From positions 124,001 to 188,000 of the forward strand of contig CANMCO010000003.1 of the NCBI GenBank assembly GCA_947496355.1: a stretch of 64,000 bases of DNA, given 5' to 3'. Numbering within the stretch: the stretch's first letter is position 1; the number at the start of each line of letters is the position of its first letter. The stretch comes from an uncultured Aquimarina sp. (GTDB lineage: Bacteria; Bacteroidota; Bacteroidia; Flavobacteriales; Flavobacteriaceae). The notes under the pieces were generated by a model. That model ran no database searches. It was given only the letters and a program-made list of their open reading frames with translations, and was not told the DNA's origin. Of this stretch, positions 9,359-20,500 are shown piece after piece. The position numbers were made by a program, and so were the translations under genes.

Positions 9359-9895
9359 TTAGTTCTGTTTTAAGGCTATCTTATCGATTTCTAGTTTAAA
9401 ATTTTCAGGAACCTTATTACCGATAAGAAAAGCAATTTCTTCAAGAATCTCTCCAGAGTAATTAGAAATACGTAGTTTTCTACCTCTAAAAGTTGGATAC
9501 ATGCTTGCCAAAATAATTTCAACAGTTTGCCAATCACCAGTCGTATCAATATATGCGATATAGGAATAATTGTCATTCACACTTGATTTAACTCTAAACT
9601 GATAACGTTTACCGTCTCCTTTTAATCGAATAAATAATTTCTTATACCCTTTGATATTTTTAGTTTTAAATCGATGTCTAACTAATGAAAATCCGCCATT
9701 GTTATCTAATGATACTGATCCTTTAAATAATCCATTACCTTCCGAATTAATCAAAAATTCTCCATTAGAACGGCCACCCATAACAACATCATTTACTATC
9801 TGCCATTCTTCTGTATTAGAAGTATAATCAAAATCAAATAGGAGTAAAGGATTAGTAATCATAAAAAAAGAGAAGGTTAAAAAAGAATAAATCAT
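9359..9895 (-). CDS. CIA30 family protein
   Basis: A 178-residue protein with a short hydrophobic N-terminus and a CIA30 (PF08547) beta-sandwich: WQIVNDVVMGGRSNGEF, a VSLDNNGGFSLVR strand pair and a late LRISNYSGEILEEIAFLIGNK segment. The family is named for a mitochondrial complex I assembly factor; bacterial members resemble carbohydrate-binding folds and their role is unknown. It is convergent with the HPF-like gene and divergent from folE. Confidence 0.8.
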   Translation of the reverse strand: MIYSFLTFSFFMITNPLLLFDFDYTSNTEEWQIVNDVVMGGRSNGEFLINSEGNGLFKGSVSLDNNGGFSLVRHRFKTKNIKGYKKLFIRLKGDGKRYQFRVKSSVNDNYSYIAYIDTTGDWQTVEIILASMYPTFRGRKLRISNYSGEILEEIAFLIGNKVPENFKLEIDKIALKQN

Positions 9896-10036
9896 AACAA
9901 TTGAGAATCAATTTTTTCAAAAATACCCTGTCTTCATAAATAATGCTTATAATGCTATGTTAATTTTTGTTTAATGTTTTGTGTTAATAGTTAAACATTT
10001 TTGTAGCTTAGCATAAGTTGAAAAATATAGATTGAT

Positions 10037-10735
10037 ATGAAATTTGAAAGTAGTACTTCTAATATTGCTAATGGTTACAAACTGAATAGTTTTACTGATG
10101 AGGAAATAGGGGATGATCATATTTATACGGGGATTGAAACCCCTATGACTATAGATGCCTTTAAAATGTCTGATGATGATAAGAAAATTAAGATTGCTGA
10201 ATTATTTGCAGAGATAATGGAGGTTATGGGCCTAGATCTTTCTGATGATTCTCTTAGAGGTACCCCTAACCGTGTAGCCAAAATGTATATTGATGAGATT
10301 TTCTCTGGATTAAACCCGAAGAATAAACCAAAAGTAGCTTTGTTCGATAACAAGTATAAATATGATCAAATGCTGGTCGAAAAGAATATTACTTTTTATT
10401 CTAATTGTGAACATCACTTTGTTCCTATCATAGGGAAAGCGCATATTGCATATGTTTCTTCTGGTAGTGTAATAGGGCTGTCGAAGTTAAATAGAATTGT
10501 ACAATATTATGCCAAAAGACCACAAGTACAGGAACGGCTAACAAATCAGATCGCACTAGAATTAAAGCAAATTCTGAATACAGAAGATATTGCAGTCATA
10601 ATAGATGCGAAGCATTTATGTGTGTCTTCAAGAGGAATAAAAGATGATACATCTGCAACGGTTACATCATATTATGGAGGGGTGTTTAATACTGCACATA
10701 AGGTAGCAGAACTACAAAGCTATCTTAATGATTAG
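10037..10735 (+). CDS. folE: GTP cyclohydrolase I
   Basis: A 232-residue enzyme that converts GTP to 7,8-dihydroneopterin triphosphate, the first step to tetrahydrofolate. It shows the zinc and catalytic signature CEHHFVP (Cys124, His126, His127), Cys195 in KHLCVSSRG, and the GLSKLNRIVQYYAKRPQVQERLT helix of the FolE family. The N-terminal 45 residues are an extension usual in bacterial and eukaryotic type IA enzymes. It is probably the first gene of a run of small genes up to about 12.1 kb. Confidence 0.95.
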   Translation: MKFESSTSNIANGYKLNSFTDEEIGDDHIYTGIETPMTIDAFKMSDDDKKIKIAELFAEIMEVMGLDLSDDSLRGTPNRVAKMYIDEIFSGLNPKNKPKVALFDNKYKYDQMLVEKNITFYSNCEHHFVPIIGKAHIAYVSSGSVIGLSKLNRIVQYYAKRPQVQERLTNQIALELKQILNTEDIAVIIDAKHLCVSSRGIKDDTSATVTSYYGGVFNTAHKVAELQSYLND

Positions 10736-10767
10736 TAAGTGCTTAAATTTTTAAAAAACAAACAAAC

Positions 10768-10965
10768 ATGTTCGGATTATTTAAGAAAAGATCAGAAACA
10801 GAAGTTTTACAAAAGAAATACGAAAAATTAATGAGCCAATGGCATGAATTATCTAGTGTCAATCGTACGGAAAGCGATAAGAAATATGCAGAGGCCGAAG
10901 AAATCCTTAAGAAAATTGAAGACTTGAAAAGGTTAAACCAAGATAGTGAACATCGAAACAAATAG
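10768..10965 (+). CDS. Lacal_2735 family small protein
   Basis: A 65-residue protein beginning MFGLFKKRSETEVLQKKYE and continuing as one amphipathic helix with a conserved WHELS and NRTESDKKYAEAE pattern. This matches the small flavobacterial family named Lacal_2735, whose function is unknown. It lies 32 bp after folE and overlaps the next gene by 20 bp, so it is probably in the folE transcript. Confidence 0.75.
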   Translation: MFGLFKKRSETEVLQKKYEKLMSQWHELSSVNRTESDKKYAEAEEILKKIEDLKRLNQDSEHRNK

Positions 10966-11365
10966 ACTACTTTTTGATTTTGGAATGTTAGTACTTATTT
11001 GGCTTGTACAGCTTGTTATTTACCCTAGTTTTTTCCATTATCAAATAAAAGATTTAAAACAGTGGCATGAAAAGTATATTGTGCGAATAACATATGTTGT
11101 GATGCCTCTAATGATAGGCCAACTGAGTTTGACTATAGTTATGGTTTTTGATAATTTGGGTATCTATCAAATAGGAAGTCTTATTCTTATAGTTGTTGCT
11201 TGGTTGTCTACTTTTTTACAATTTGTACCTATGCACAATAAGATAGCAATGGGGATTATAAGCGATGATTTGTTACTCAAGTTGCTGCTAAACAACTGGT
11301 TGCGAACTATTTTATGGACTATCACTTTTATTTGGAGTTTTGTTTGGTATATAAACCATATATAA
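10946..11365 (+). CDS. Four-TM hypothetical membrane protein
   Basis: From the GTG at 10946 the protein is 139 residues with four hydrophobic segments (about residues 9-28, 47-68, 75-92 and 117-136). An RWHEKYIVRITY-like loop lies between the first two (seen as QWHEKYIVRITY). The start is uncertain: an ATG at 10985 would shorten it by 13 residues, but the GTG keeps the first membrane helix intact. The frame overlaps the previous gene by 20 bp. The family is unknown to me. Confidence 0.6.
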   Translation: MNIETNRLLFDFGMLVLIWLVQLVIYPSFFHYQIKDLKQWHEKYIVRITYVVMPLMIGQLSLTIVMVFDNLGIYQIGSLILIVVAWLSTFLQFVPMHNKIAMGIISDDLLLKLLLNNWLRTILWTITFIWSFVWYINHI

Positions 11366-11390
11366 GTTAATTTTTATAACTAATTAAGAG

Positions 11391-11642
11391 ATGAAGAAAG
11401 AGTTATTCATAAGAGATATAGATAGAATAATTGAAATGGCTTGGGAGGATCGTACTCCATTTGATGCTATAGTTATACAGTTTGGTTTAAAGGAGCAGGA
11501 AGTCATTGATTTAATGCGAAAAGAAATGAAAGCTTCAAGTTTTAGAATGTTGAGAAAACGCGTTCAAGGTCGAAAAACAAAACATTTAAAAAAACGTGTT
11601 TTTGAAGACGAAGATTCAAATGTTCAAGACAAAAACATATAA
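11391..11642 (+). CDS. TIGR03643 / DUF2805 family protein
   Basis: An 83-residue basic protein with the family pattern of an N-terminal helix pair (DIDRIIEMAWEDRTPFDAI, then FGLKEQEVIDLMR) and a region of the type SFRMLRKRVQGRKTKHLKKR. The helices resemble an HTH, so nucleic-acid binding is possible but untested. It is 25 bp after the membrane protein gene and 29 bp before the next, in the same apparent operon. Confidence 0.75.
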   Translation: MKKELFIRDIDRIIEMAWEDRTPFDAIVIQFGLKEQEVIDLMRKEMKASSFRMLRKRVQGRKTKHLKKRVFEDEDSNVQDKNI

Positions 11643-11671
11643 CTTATAATAAAATATCAAAGCGATAATAA

Positions 11672-12070
11672 ATGAAAAAGAAGAAACCGGATTACATTGT
11701 TTATAACGAAGAAAATGAAAGTTATGATGCAGCATTAAAGGCATATGCGACGGATCTGGGAGCTCCTGTAATTACAACTAGTGATACTATTGCGTGGAAA
11801 AATGCGAATATCAATAAAGTGAATAAACATGTTAAAGCAAAATATGATGAGTTAAAAGAACAATATGACGAACTTATTAAAGAGTTTGAATATAATAATT
11901 TGGTATACAGTGCCAAATTTAATTTTGAACCAGTTGTGGGAGAAATATATCACCTATACAAAAACAAAGATGAAAGACCATTTTTGTCTATTATAGCTCC
12001 CAAAGAATGTAGTTTTGATCATCTAGGTAGTTTTAGACTAAATGCCGATAAAATATGGCACAACATTTGA
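11672..12070 (+). CDS. DUF2452 domain protein
   Basis: A 132-residue soluble protein matching DUF2452: a segment YATDLGAPVITTSDTIAWKN, a central helix (VKAKYDELKEQYDELIKEFEY, of which residues about 57-77), and a conserved end FNFEPVVGEIYHLYKNKDERPFLSII. The function is unknown; the C-terminal part suggests a small beta domain. It ends the run of small genes that starts with folE. Confidence 0.75.
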   Translation: MKKKKPDYIVYNEENESYDAALKAYATDLGAPVITTSDTIAWKNANINKVNKHVKAKYDELKEQYDELIKEFEYNNLVYSAKFNFEPVVGEIYHLYKNKDERPFLSIIAPKECSFDHLGSFRLNADKIWHNI

Positions 12071-12215
12071 AACAACCTCTATTATAATATGGAATTCAAT
12101 CTACCGTCAAAATAATAATAAATGAGTACAATTATAGCTTTGAAAACAACTCATGAAATTATAAATTTGCCGAATAAAATAACCTACTATTATGCATTAT
12201 CTAAATCTATTAAAT

Positions 12216-12815
12216 ATGAAGAAATTATTACTTACATTTATGATTTCAAGCCTTTTTATGCAACTAAAGGCACAAAATGATCAAGTTTCAATTCAACCTA
12301 TTAATAATCAAGAGTTTGCTGTAAGCAGTGTTAATGGAATCCCTTATACAGTGGTCTTGGAAAACAGTAATACCGACGGACAATTTCATTTAGGAAGTAG
12401 TGGCGAACTTACTTTTAAAGTAGGGGATATGATTGACACAAGAAGTACCCTTAGGATTGTGTTTGAAGATGAAATTTATCATTCTTTAGAGAATAAACTT
12501 ATTAGACAATATCAATCAGATCTAAAGTGGATCCAGTCCATGTTGGATATTAAAGAAGACGAATTCAAGAAACTTCCATCACGCCCCGTTTTTACTGATA
12601 GTAATTTAGAGAAGCTGAAGGGCAAAGTATTTGAGTATGCTACTACAGACAGAAAAGAAACTTATTTTTATGAATGGATAGAAAAGATAAACTATTCTGT
12701 TGGAGCGGTAAATTTCTTTAGTGAATTATATGCCGCATCTAATGGTGAAGAAAATGGACAAAGACATAATTTTTTGCCCATAAATATCCATGATGAACTT
12801 CAAAAGAAAAAATAG
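12216..12815 (+). CDS. Secreted hypothetical protein
   Basis: Starting at the ATG at 12216 (preferred over 12192, since the signal peptide begins there) gives 199 residues with a Sec signal ending LKAQ. The mature protein begins with a short beta region and continues with a mostly helical, charged part. No catalytic motif or known family is evident. It is convergent with the HTCS gene, with about 120 bp between them. Confidence 0.5.
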   Translation: MKKLLLTFMISSLFMQLKAQNDQVSIQPINNQEFAVSSVNGIPYTVVLENSNTDGQFHLGSSGELTFKVGDMIDTRSTLRIVFEDEIYHSLENKLIRQYQSDLKWIQSMLDIKEDEFKKLPSRPVFTDSNLEKLKGKVFEYATTDRKETYFYEWIEKINYSVGAVNFFSELYAASNGEENGQRHNFLPINIHDELQKKK

Positions 12816-12934
12816 GTATAATACCACAGCGGCCAAGTTGGTTTAAAATATATAATGTTTTAAGACGAATGTAATTTGTATAAATTAGTTTTCGACACAA
12901 TGTTTTTGTGGAGTAGATGTTTTGTTTATAGTTA

Positions 12935-15900
12935 TTACGAACAAAATTGTTCGACATATTCTGAAGGAGTTTTGTTGTAATATTTTTTGAAAGACTTCGA
13001 AAAGTATTTTGGATCTTTAAAACCAACTTTGTAGCCAACTTCTGCGATACTTAGTTCACCTAACTCTAAAAATTGAGTAGCTTTTTTCATTCTTATGGAA
13101 TTGATAAATTCTTTAGGCGTAAGATTAGTGAATTCTTTGATTTTTACAAAAAGCATAGTTCTGCTTAATCCTAATTCTGAACAGAAATATGGAATATCAA
13201 AATCAGTGTTTTCTACATTACTTTCCACAATTTTTATAGCATTTTCTAACAACCGTTCTTCCAAAGACAATTTGTTATTGGATTCCATATCTAAGCTGTC
13301 TTCTTTTTGTTTTAATTGTTTTGAAGTACTAATTAAATTTTTTATCACCAGAAGAAATTCTCTTACATTAAATGGCTTTTCGATATATGCATCTGCACCA
13401 GACTCTAATCCCTCAAATTTATGTGGTAAAGATGACTTTGAGGTTAGTAAAATGATAGGGATATGACTTGTACGAATATCGTTTTTTAATTTTGCACAAA
13501 GAACAGTTCCTTCCATTATAGGCATAATTACATCGCTCACAATAAGGTCTGGCTGGATTCTTAATGCCTTTTTTAACCCGTCTTTTCCATCGTTTGCCTG
13601 TATTACTACATAATCCTTTTTCAGAAACTCTACCACAAAATCTCTAAATTCATCATTATCTTCAACAATAAGTACTGTTGGCTTATCTTTTCTTTTTTGA
13701 ACACTATCAAATTCAATGTTTTCAATGTTTTCCGGTTTATTAAATTGATCTTGATAAGAAAAAGATCCTTTGTTTATAGCTAGTTTCTCAACAATTTCGC
13801 ATTCATCTAAATGTTTCCTTCCAAGTTTTAATATTACCGTAAATTTAGTTCCTAAGTCCTTGTTACTTTCTACCAAAATTTCTCCTTTGTGTAATGCTAC
13901 AGCTTTTTTGGCTATATACAATCCTATCCCACTACCTTGATTAAAATGTTTTTGATATTCTACTTTACTGGCTGTTTCATAATATCGTTCAAATATTTTG
14001 CCCATAAATTCTGGATCAATTCCCTTACCATTATCCAAGATTTCAATGACTGCATTTTCGTCTTTTTGATAAATTTTTACTTTTATTTTGCCTCCTCTAG
14101 GTGTATATTTAAAAGCGTTAGATAAAATATTATAGAATACTTTTTCTAGTTTATTATGATCGTAAAATACATTGATTTCGTCAGCACTATTTTCAAACGA
14201 ATAAGAATATTTACCTATATCTGCATATTCTTTAAAAGAATGATATACTTCTTTTAAAAAAGGAACTAGGTTTTCTTTTTTAGCTTGCAATTTGTAATGC
14301 TCGTTTTCAAAAGTTCTGAAATCTAGTAATTGATTAGTGAGTTTTAAAAGCTGCCCTGCGTTACGTTCTATGATACGCAGTTTCTTATATATTTCTTTAT
14401 TTCCAGTATAGTTTTCTATCAGTTGCTGTAGCGGAGCCAATATTAATGTAAGAGGAGTTCTAAAGTCGTGAGATATATTAGTGAAAAAATCTAATTTAGA
14501 TTTATTAATTTCTTCCTGTTTACTTTTTGCTATACGTTCTGTTTTCAATTTATCAGCAAGGATTATTTTTGCCTTTATGTTTGTAAATATTTGGTATAGT
14601 ATTATTGAGGCGATCAAAAAATAAATAAAAAAGGCTAGCGGTGTTTTCCATATGGCGGCTTTTACTACTATAACCAGTTTTGTTGGCTCTTCATCCCATG
14701 CTTCACTATTATTGGCATCTTTTACTTCAAATGTATATGACCCCGGTTTTTGAAGGGTATAGCTAGCTTCATGATTTTTGGTAAATTTCCAATCATTATT
14801 TAATCCAACCAATCGATAAGCATACCGATTATTTGCAGTGTTTATATAATTTGGAATAGCAAAATTCAAAGAGAAAGAAGACTCATTGTGCTGTAACACA
14901 ATTTTCTCCATAAAAGAAATGCTTTTATCAAGATTTTTACCGTTGATTTTTAATCCTGTCAAAATTACGTTGGACTCATAATCATTCTTTTGTAACTCTA
15001 TAGGATTAAAAAAAGAGACTCCTTTTACTCCTCCAAAATATAATTTTCCATTACTTCCCTTTAAATATGAATTGCTGATAAATTCATTTCCCAGAAAACC
15101 TTCTGTTTGATTATAGATAATTGATTTTTCATCTTTGGGATTATATCTAACCATACCAAGATTACTACTTATCCATAGATTATACTGATCATCTTCAATA
15201 ATACTATAAGCAGTAATGACACTAGTATTTAGTAGATTTAAGTTTACTTTTTTAAAAGTATTGTCAGTGAATTTAAGAACCCCCTGTTCCTTGGTACCAA
15301 CAAAAATTTGATCTTTGCCGTCTTGATAAATACATATTATATTTTGCCCATACGCCTTATCATTATTAAAAAGAAATCGTTGTATAGTAGGATTGCTAGT
15401 ATTGATTTGGTTGTTTGCAATTTTGTTTAAACCCTTGTCTGTACCTATCCATAAATTGCTTTTGTTGTCAGAAAAAACACATCGTACTCTATTATTAGTT
15501 AAGGAGTTGCTATTTGATGACAAATGATCAATCTGATTTACTTCTTGCGATACCATATTGTATATTACAGTTCCTTTCCCAAAAGTTCCTATAATAAGAT
15601 TATTATGAATTTTTGTGATTGAATAAATACCTAGGTCCGATAATAAGGTATTTAGTTTTTCATGAGTGGATAAATCGAAAGATTTGGTAGCTATATTGAA
15701 ACATTTTATACCATTTTTTAGTGTTCCAATCCATAAGTTTTGCCCATCTAATAATAAAGATTTGATATTAATGTCTGATAATTTAATATGTAACGCAGCG
15801 GTTAATTCATGACAAGTTTTACCGTTGTTATGAACAACTGTCACTCCATTTCCTTCGGTTCCAATGTAGAGGTTCCCTTTTTTATCTTCGACTAATGAAC

Positions 15901-16981
15901 TAACAACACCAAGTTGATATGCTTGATCTCCTTTTGTTTTATATAAGGTATGAAAATTATTATTGTAAATATCCCACAAATTTACCCCGCCATAATAAGT
16001 ACCTATCCATACTGAACCATTATTATCAATAAAGATTTCTTTAATACTATTTTTACTTAAACTTTTAGGATTACCTGGTTGATGAACAATCTTTATAATA
16101 TCCTGATCTTGCTTTTTAATATATAATCCATTATATGCTCCTATCCATAAATTACCATTGTTGTCATATTCTACTCTTCGTATGTCTGAGCTAAGTATCT
16201 TGGTATTGTTTAGATCGTTATTTGGTGTGAAAACCTGACTCTTTTGATCAAACACAAATAATCCATTATGTTTTGTGCCAATCAACAAATTACCATCTTC
16301 ATTCTCATTTATCGCTTGAATGAATAATGGAGTTGAAGTGGTAAAGTTTTCAAATTTCAGATTATGAATATCCCTACCAATTACCTTATGAATACCAGTA
16401 GAAGAACCTATCCATACGTTTTCATTTTTACTTTGGAAAATTTCAATTATAAAATTGTTGGTTAAACCAGAAGGTTTGAGATCATTTTTTTTATAACCTA
16501 TTAATTTTTCATTCTTTTGATCATAGATGTATAATCCATCTGAAGAAGCAAACCATAATTCTTGGTCATTAATTTGTTTTATAGTACGAACGGAACAATG
16601 AGATACACTATTCTTCTCTGATGAATGTAAAAACCGAGTAAACGTTTCGGTTCTAGGATCAAAACGATTTAGACCATTATGAGTTCCTACCCAAATAAAC
16701 CCTTTATTATCCTCTTTTATTGATAAAATATCATTATTGCTGATTGAAGTCGAATCACTTGAGATATTCCTATAAACGGTGATCTCTTCACCATCATATT
16801 TATTGAGTCCATCCCGAGTTCCAACCCACATTTGACCAAATTGATCTTGTTCTATAGCAGCTACAGTACTTTGCGATAATCCTTCGGATACTGAAAAGTG
16901 AATAAAATTGTTAAAATTGTATTCTTGAGAGAAAGTAAAAAAATGTATAACAAGCGCTAACAATAAATTTACTTTTTTCAT
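12935..16981 (-). CDS. Hybrid two-component system regulator (HTCS)
   Basis: From the ATG at 16981 the protein has 1348 residues (the open frame extends 15 codons further, but the signal peptide MKKVNLLLALVIHFFTFSQ starts here). The domains in order are: signal peptide; about 14 regulator-propeller repeats (GLSQSTVAAIEQDQFGQMWVGT and many IWVGT--GL units) forming two beta-propellers; a Y_Y_Y domain; one membrane helix; HisKA with H-box ISHDFRTPLTLIL; HATPase (GSGIGLYIAKK); a receiver (LIVEDND, VSDVIMP, LLTSKSS); and an AraC HTH at the C-terminus. Such proteins bind oligosaccharides in the periplasm and switch on polysaccharide utilisation genes. The three enzyme genes divergent from it are the obvious targets. 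Confidence 0.95.
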   Translation of the reverse strand: MKKVNLLLALVIHFFTFSQEYNFNNFIHFSVSEGLSQSTVAAIEQDQFGQMWVGTRDGLNKYDGEEITVYRNISSDSTSISNNDILSIKEDNKGFIWVGTHNGLNRFDPRTETFTRFLHSSEKNSVSHCSVRTIKQINDQELWFASSDGLYIYDQKNEKLIGYKKNDLKPSGLTNNFIIEIFQSKNENVWIGSSTGIHKVIGRDIHNLKFENFTTSTPLFIQAINENEDGNLLIGTKHNGLFVFDQKSQVFTPNNDLNNTKILSSDIRRVEYDNNGNLWIGAYNGLYIKKQDQDIIKIVHQPGNPKSLSKNSIKEIFIDNNGSVWIGTYYGGVNLWDIYNNNFHTLYKTKGDQAYQLGVVSSLVEDKKGNLYIGTEGNGVTVVHNNGKTCHELTAALHIKLSDINIKSLLLDGQNLWIGTLKNGIKCFNIATKSFDLSTHEKLNTLLSDLGIYSITKIHNNLIIGTFGKGTVIYNMVSQEVNQIDHLSSNSNSLTNNRVRCVFSDNKSNLWIGTDKGLNKIANNQINTSNPTIQRFLFNNDKAYGQNIICIYQDGKDQIFVGTKEQGVLKFTDNTFKKVNLNLLNTSVITAYSIIEDDQYNLWISSNLGMVRYNPKDEKSIIYNQTEGFLGNEFISNSYLKGSNGKLYFGGVKGVSFFNPIELQKNDYESNVILTGLKINGKNLDKSISFMEKIVLQHNESSFSLNFAIPNYINTANNRYAYRLVGLNNDWKFTKNHEASYTLQKPGSYTFEVKDANNSEAWDEEPTKLVIVVKAAIWKTPLAFFIYFLIASIILYQIFTNIKAKIILADKLKTERIAKSKQEEINKSKLDFFTNISHDFRTPLTLILAPLQQLIENYTGNKEIYKKLRIIERNAGQLLKLTNQLLDFRTFENEHYKLQAKKENLVPFLKEVYHSFKEYADIGKYSYSFENSADEINVFYDHNKLEKVFYNILSNAFKYTPRGGKIKVKIYQKDENAVIEILDNGKGIDPEFMGKIFERYYETASKVEYQKHFNQGSGIGLYIAKKAVALHKGEILVESNKDLGTKFTVILKLGRKHLDECEIVEKLAINKGSFSYQDQFNKPENIENIEFDSVQKRKDKPTVLIVEDNDEFRDFVVEFLKKDYVVIQANDGKDGLKKALRIQPDLIVSDVIMPIMEGTVLCAKLKNDIRTSHIPIILLTSKSSLPHKFEGLESGADAYIEKPFNVREFLLVIKNLISTSKQLKQKEDSLDMESNNKLSLEERLLENAIKIVESNVENTDFDIPYFCSELGLSRTMLFVKIKEFTNLTPKEFINSIRMKKATQFLELGELSIAEVGYKVGFKDPKYFSKSFKKYYNKTPSEYVEQFCS

Positions 16982-17026
16982 AAGGGGTTGTAGGTTAGTT
17001 ACTACAATATAACGTTTATTTATCAA

Positions 17027-17575
17027 ATTATTATGAGAATAAAAGATGAGTCAATTGCATTTTCTGTTTAAAAAAAACAAGGAATCGACTAAACAATATC
17101 AAAGCTTTTTTTGTTTTTAAATGTTTGTAAACTAGGTATTTGGACTATTTTACCCCTATAATCGAACTTTTTAAACATCATAATTAAGTATCATTGTACC
17201 TGAAAATTAATTACAACTACCCCTTGTAATTTAAGAGTAATGATAGTACTAAGCAGAACAGTTGGGAAAAAATTAGTAGTAACGTAAAACACAAGCTAAA
17301 TTCTAAACTATGAAAACTATTAGAACCCCAAAGTCTGTAAAATCATATTTATAGCACAAATATAATTTGTTGCTTGCCTAGGAGATCCAGTTTCCTCTTT
17401 CATGATCTAGGGCAATCACTTTTTTTATGTATAGATTATATCGGGCAATTACTATTGTATTGCTTGTTATTATCTAATAATTCAAAACCCACAGGATAAT
17501 AATTCCTTTTATGCGAATATTACTTGATGGGTGCATGAATAATAATTTATAACAAATCACAAACTCAAAAGCATC
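17027..17575. promoter_or_regulatory. Divergent regulatory region of the polysaccharide locus
   Basis: A 549-bp AT-rich gap between the HTCS gene and the first enzyme gene. It holds a perfect 7-bp inverted repeat, ATTACAA-N7-TTGTAAT, at 17210-17230, a possible AraC-type operator. I see no ORF of interest and no clear promoter consensus. Confidence 0.4.
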
Positions 17576-20500
17576 ATGAAAATGAGAGTAAATTATCTGT
17601 ATGGCTTACAATCAAAATCTAAGCATTTATTTTTTATTTTTTTAATAGTCAGTTTATCTATCTGTGGGCAAACCATAGTACAAAAACATGGAAGATTAAG
17701 AGTAAACGGTAATAAAATTGTTAATAAAAGTAATGTTCCAACCAGTCTTGCAGGAAATAGTCTGTTTTGGAGCAATGCAGGGGATACATCAGATTTCTAC
17801 AATGCCGAAACTGTAAATCATTTAAGCAATGATTGGAATAGTTCTATTATAAGAGTTGCTATGGGGGTAAAGGAAAGCTGGGATGGCGGTACAGGATATG
17901 TCGACAGCCCAGAGGCTCAAAAAATTAAAATCAGGAAAGTTATTGATGCCGCTATTGCAAATGGAATTTATGTAATCATTGACTGGCATACCCATGAAGC
18001 AGAACGCTATCAAGCAGAAGCAATTGAATTTTTTACCGAAATGGCTAGTCTTTACGGAGATAAAGACAACATTATTTATGAAATCTATAATGAACCAATT
18101 GGGCAATCGTGGTCCCAGATCAAATCATATGCTAATGCTGTAATTGCAGGAATACGATCAAAGGATCCCAATAATCTTGTAATTGTAGGTTCTTCAACCT
18201 GGTCTCAGGATGTAGACATTGCATCAAATGACCCCATTGATGATGCTAATACCGCATATACATTACATTTTTATGCAGGAACACACGGTCAGGGATTAAG
18301 AAATAAGGCGATAACAGCTATGAATAATGGGATAGCTCTATTTGCCACAGAATGGGGATCTGTTAATGCAGATGGTAATGGTTCATCAAACATTTCTGAA
18401 ACAGAAATATGGATGAGCTTCTTTAAAGAAAATAACATTAGCCATGTGAATTGGGCCGTAAGTGATAAGCCCGAAGGTGCTTCTGTTGTAAAGAGCGGCC
18501 AAGGTGTTAACGGATTGAAAAACAATGAGCTTACAGAAACAGGAATCTTCATTAAAGACATTATTAAAAACTGGTCTTCAGATAATGGAGGTGGAAATCC
18601 ACCAAATCAAGGAGGAGTTATTAATTGTAATACTGTTGATTGTATATTAAATGCAATGAAAAATGCTAAACCCGGTGACGAAATCATTATCGCTTCTGGA
18701 ACCTATATAGCTCCAGAAAAAGTATCTGTCGGAGGAAGAGCTGCTCGCTTTTTATCTCAAAAAGATGGAACCTCTTCTAAACCTATAATCATTAGAGGGA
18801 AAAATGCTTCTAATCCACCAATTCTAAAAGGGCCAGATGGAAGATATGATGGGTATGTGATGAGAATTATGGGTGATTATTGGAAGATTGAAGATTTAAT
18901 CTTGGAAGAAGGTTCAAAAGGCTTAGTCTTTGATACCGCCAATCACGGGGTTATTAAAAACGTTACAGTCCGAGAACTTGGCGAGGAAGGAATACATTTA
19001 AGAGACGGTTCGAGTAATAACTTGGTAAAGAACTGTAAAGTTTACAATACCGGTATCAAAAAACCAGGAATAGGTGAAGGACTTTATGTAGGCTCTGATA
19101 AAGGGCAACATGATGACTATGATAGAGATTGTAACAATAATACCATTGAGGGTTGCATTGTTGGTCCAAATGTAACTGCCGAAGGAGTAGATGTAAAAGA
19201 AGGTACTAAGAATACCATTATCAGAAACTGTACCTTTTCAGCAAAAGGAATATCTGGTGAAAATAGCGCAGATGCCTTTATAGATCTGAAAGGAGCCTAT
19301 GCATTTGTTTATAACAATACCTTTAATCTTGATGGCTCCAATATCATAAATTCTGGAGTAGATTTCTTGGATAGAGGTACGGGGTATAACACAGGATATC
19401 GCAATGCAATTTTTGACAACACGTTCAATCTTCAAGGAAGAGGATCAGAAATTCAAACTGCAAGAAAAAAACAAGGAAACCCTACAGAAATTCATGTGTG
19501 GAATAATACCAGAAATCCAAATACTCCTGATTTCCCTATAAGTGATGGGTCACTTAATTTTATTACACAATCTTGTCCAAGCTGGAATATTGTTCCTTGT
19601 GAGGGTGGTGGTAGCAATCTACCTCCAAGTATTTCAATCACTTCTCCTAACGACGGAGATGAATTTACTAAAGGTTCTAATATCGAAATTAAAGCAAATG
19701 CTTCAGATAACGACGGAACGGTAGTAAAAGTTGAATTCTTCAATAACAATAATAAAATTGGCGAAGATACCTCTGCTCCGTTTCAATATACGATTACAAA
19801 TGCTAATGCAGGAACATATAAACTAACAACAAAAGCTATCGATGATGATGGGGCAGATACGACTTCTCAACAAATAAGTATCACCGTGCAAGAAGAGCCA
19901 TTAGGGGGGTGTACTGGTAACGGTAGTCCCATCACATCACGTATTCAGGCAGAGGATTATTGCGACATGTTCGGAATCAGAACTCAAAATACATCAGACA
20001 GCGGGGGCGGCCTTAATGTAGGATGGATTGATATGGGTGATTTTATAGACTATAGAGTAAATATTCCGGAAACCTCGCAATATAAAGTGGCTTATAGAGT
20101 GGCTAGTAAATTTAGTAGTGGTGAAGTTGATTTTAGAGTTAATAATTCTTCCTTGGGCAAAAAAGCAATCCCGAACACAGGAGGGTGGCAAGTATGGAGA
20201 ACGATTAAAACTACGGTTAACCTATCTGCTGGTAGTCAAACTATCCGATTATTTGCTTCAGGACCCAGATGGAATATTAATTGGTTTACGTTAACCAAAG
20301 TTGATGGTCCAGGAAATCCTGATCCTGACCCAAATCCAGATACTTGTGATTTTGGAACTCCGTTATCAAGTAGTTTGCCCGCCTTTGATCAAGCATCTTA
20401 CGACAATGTTCATGTTTTAGGAAATAATGGGCCTGATTTTTCCAACTTCAGAAGATTTAGAATTAATTGGAACCCTAACCAAAATGGATTATATCAATTT

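Noticed and set aside
12739..13038. 99-codon minus-strand ORF
   Set aside because: It overlaps the ends of two supported genes in another frame and shows no protein-like pattern.
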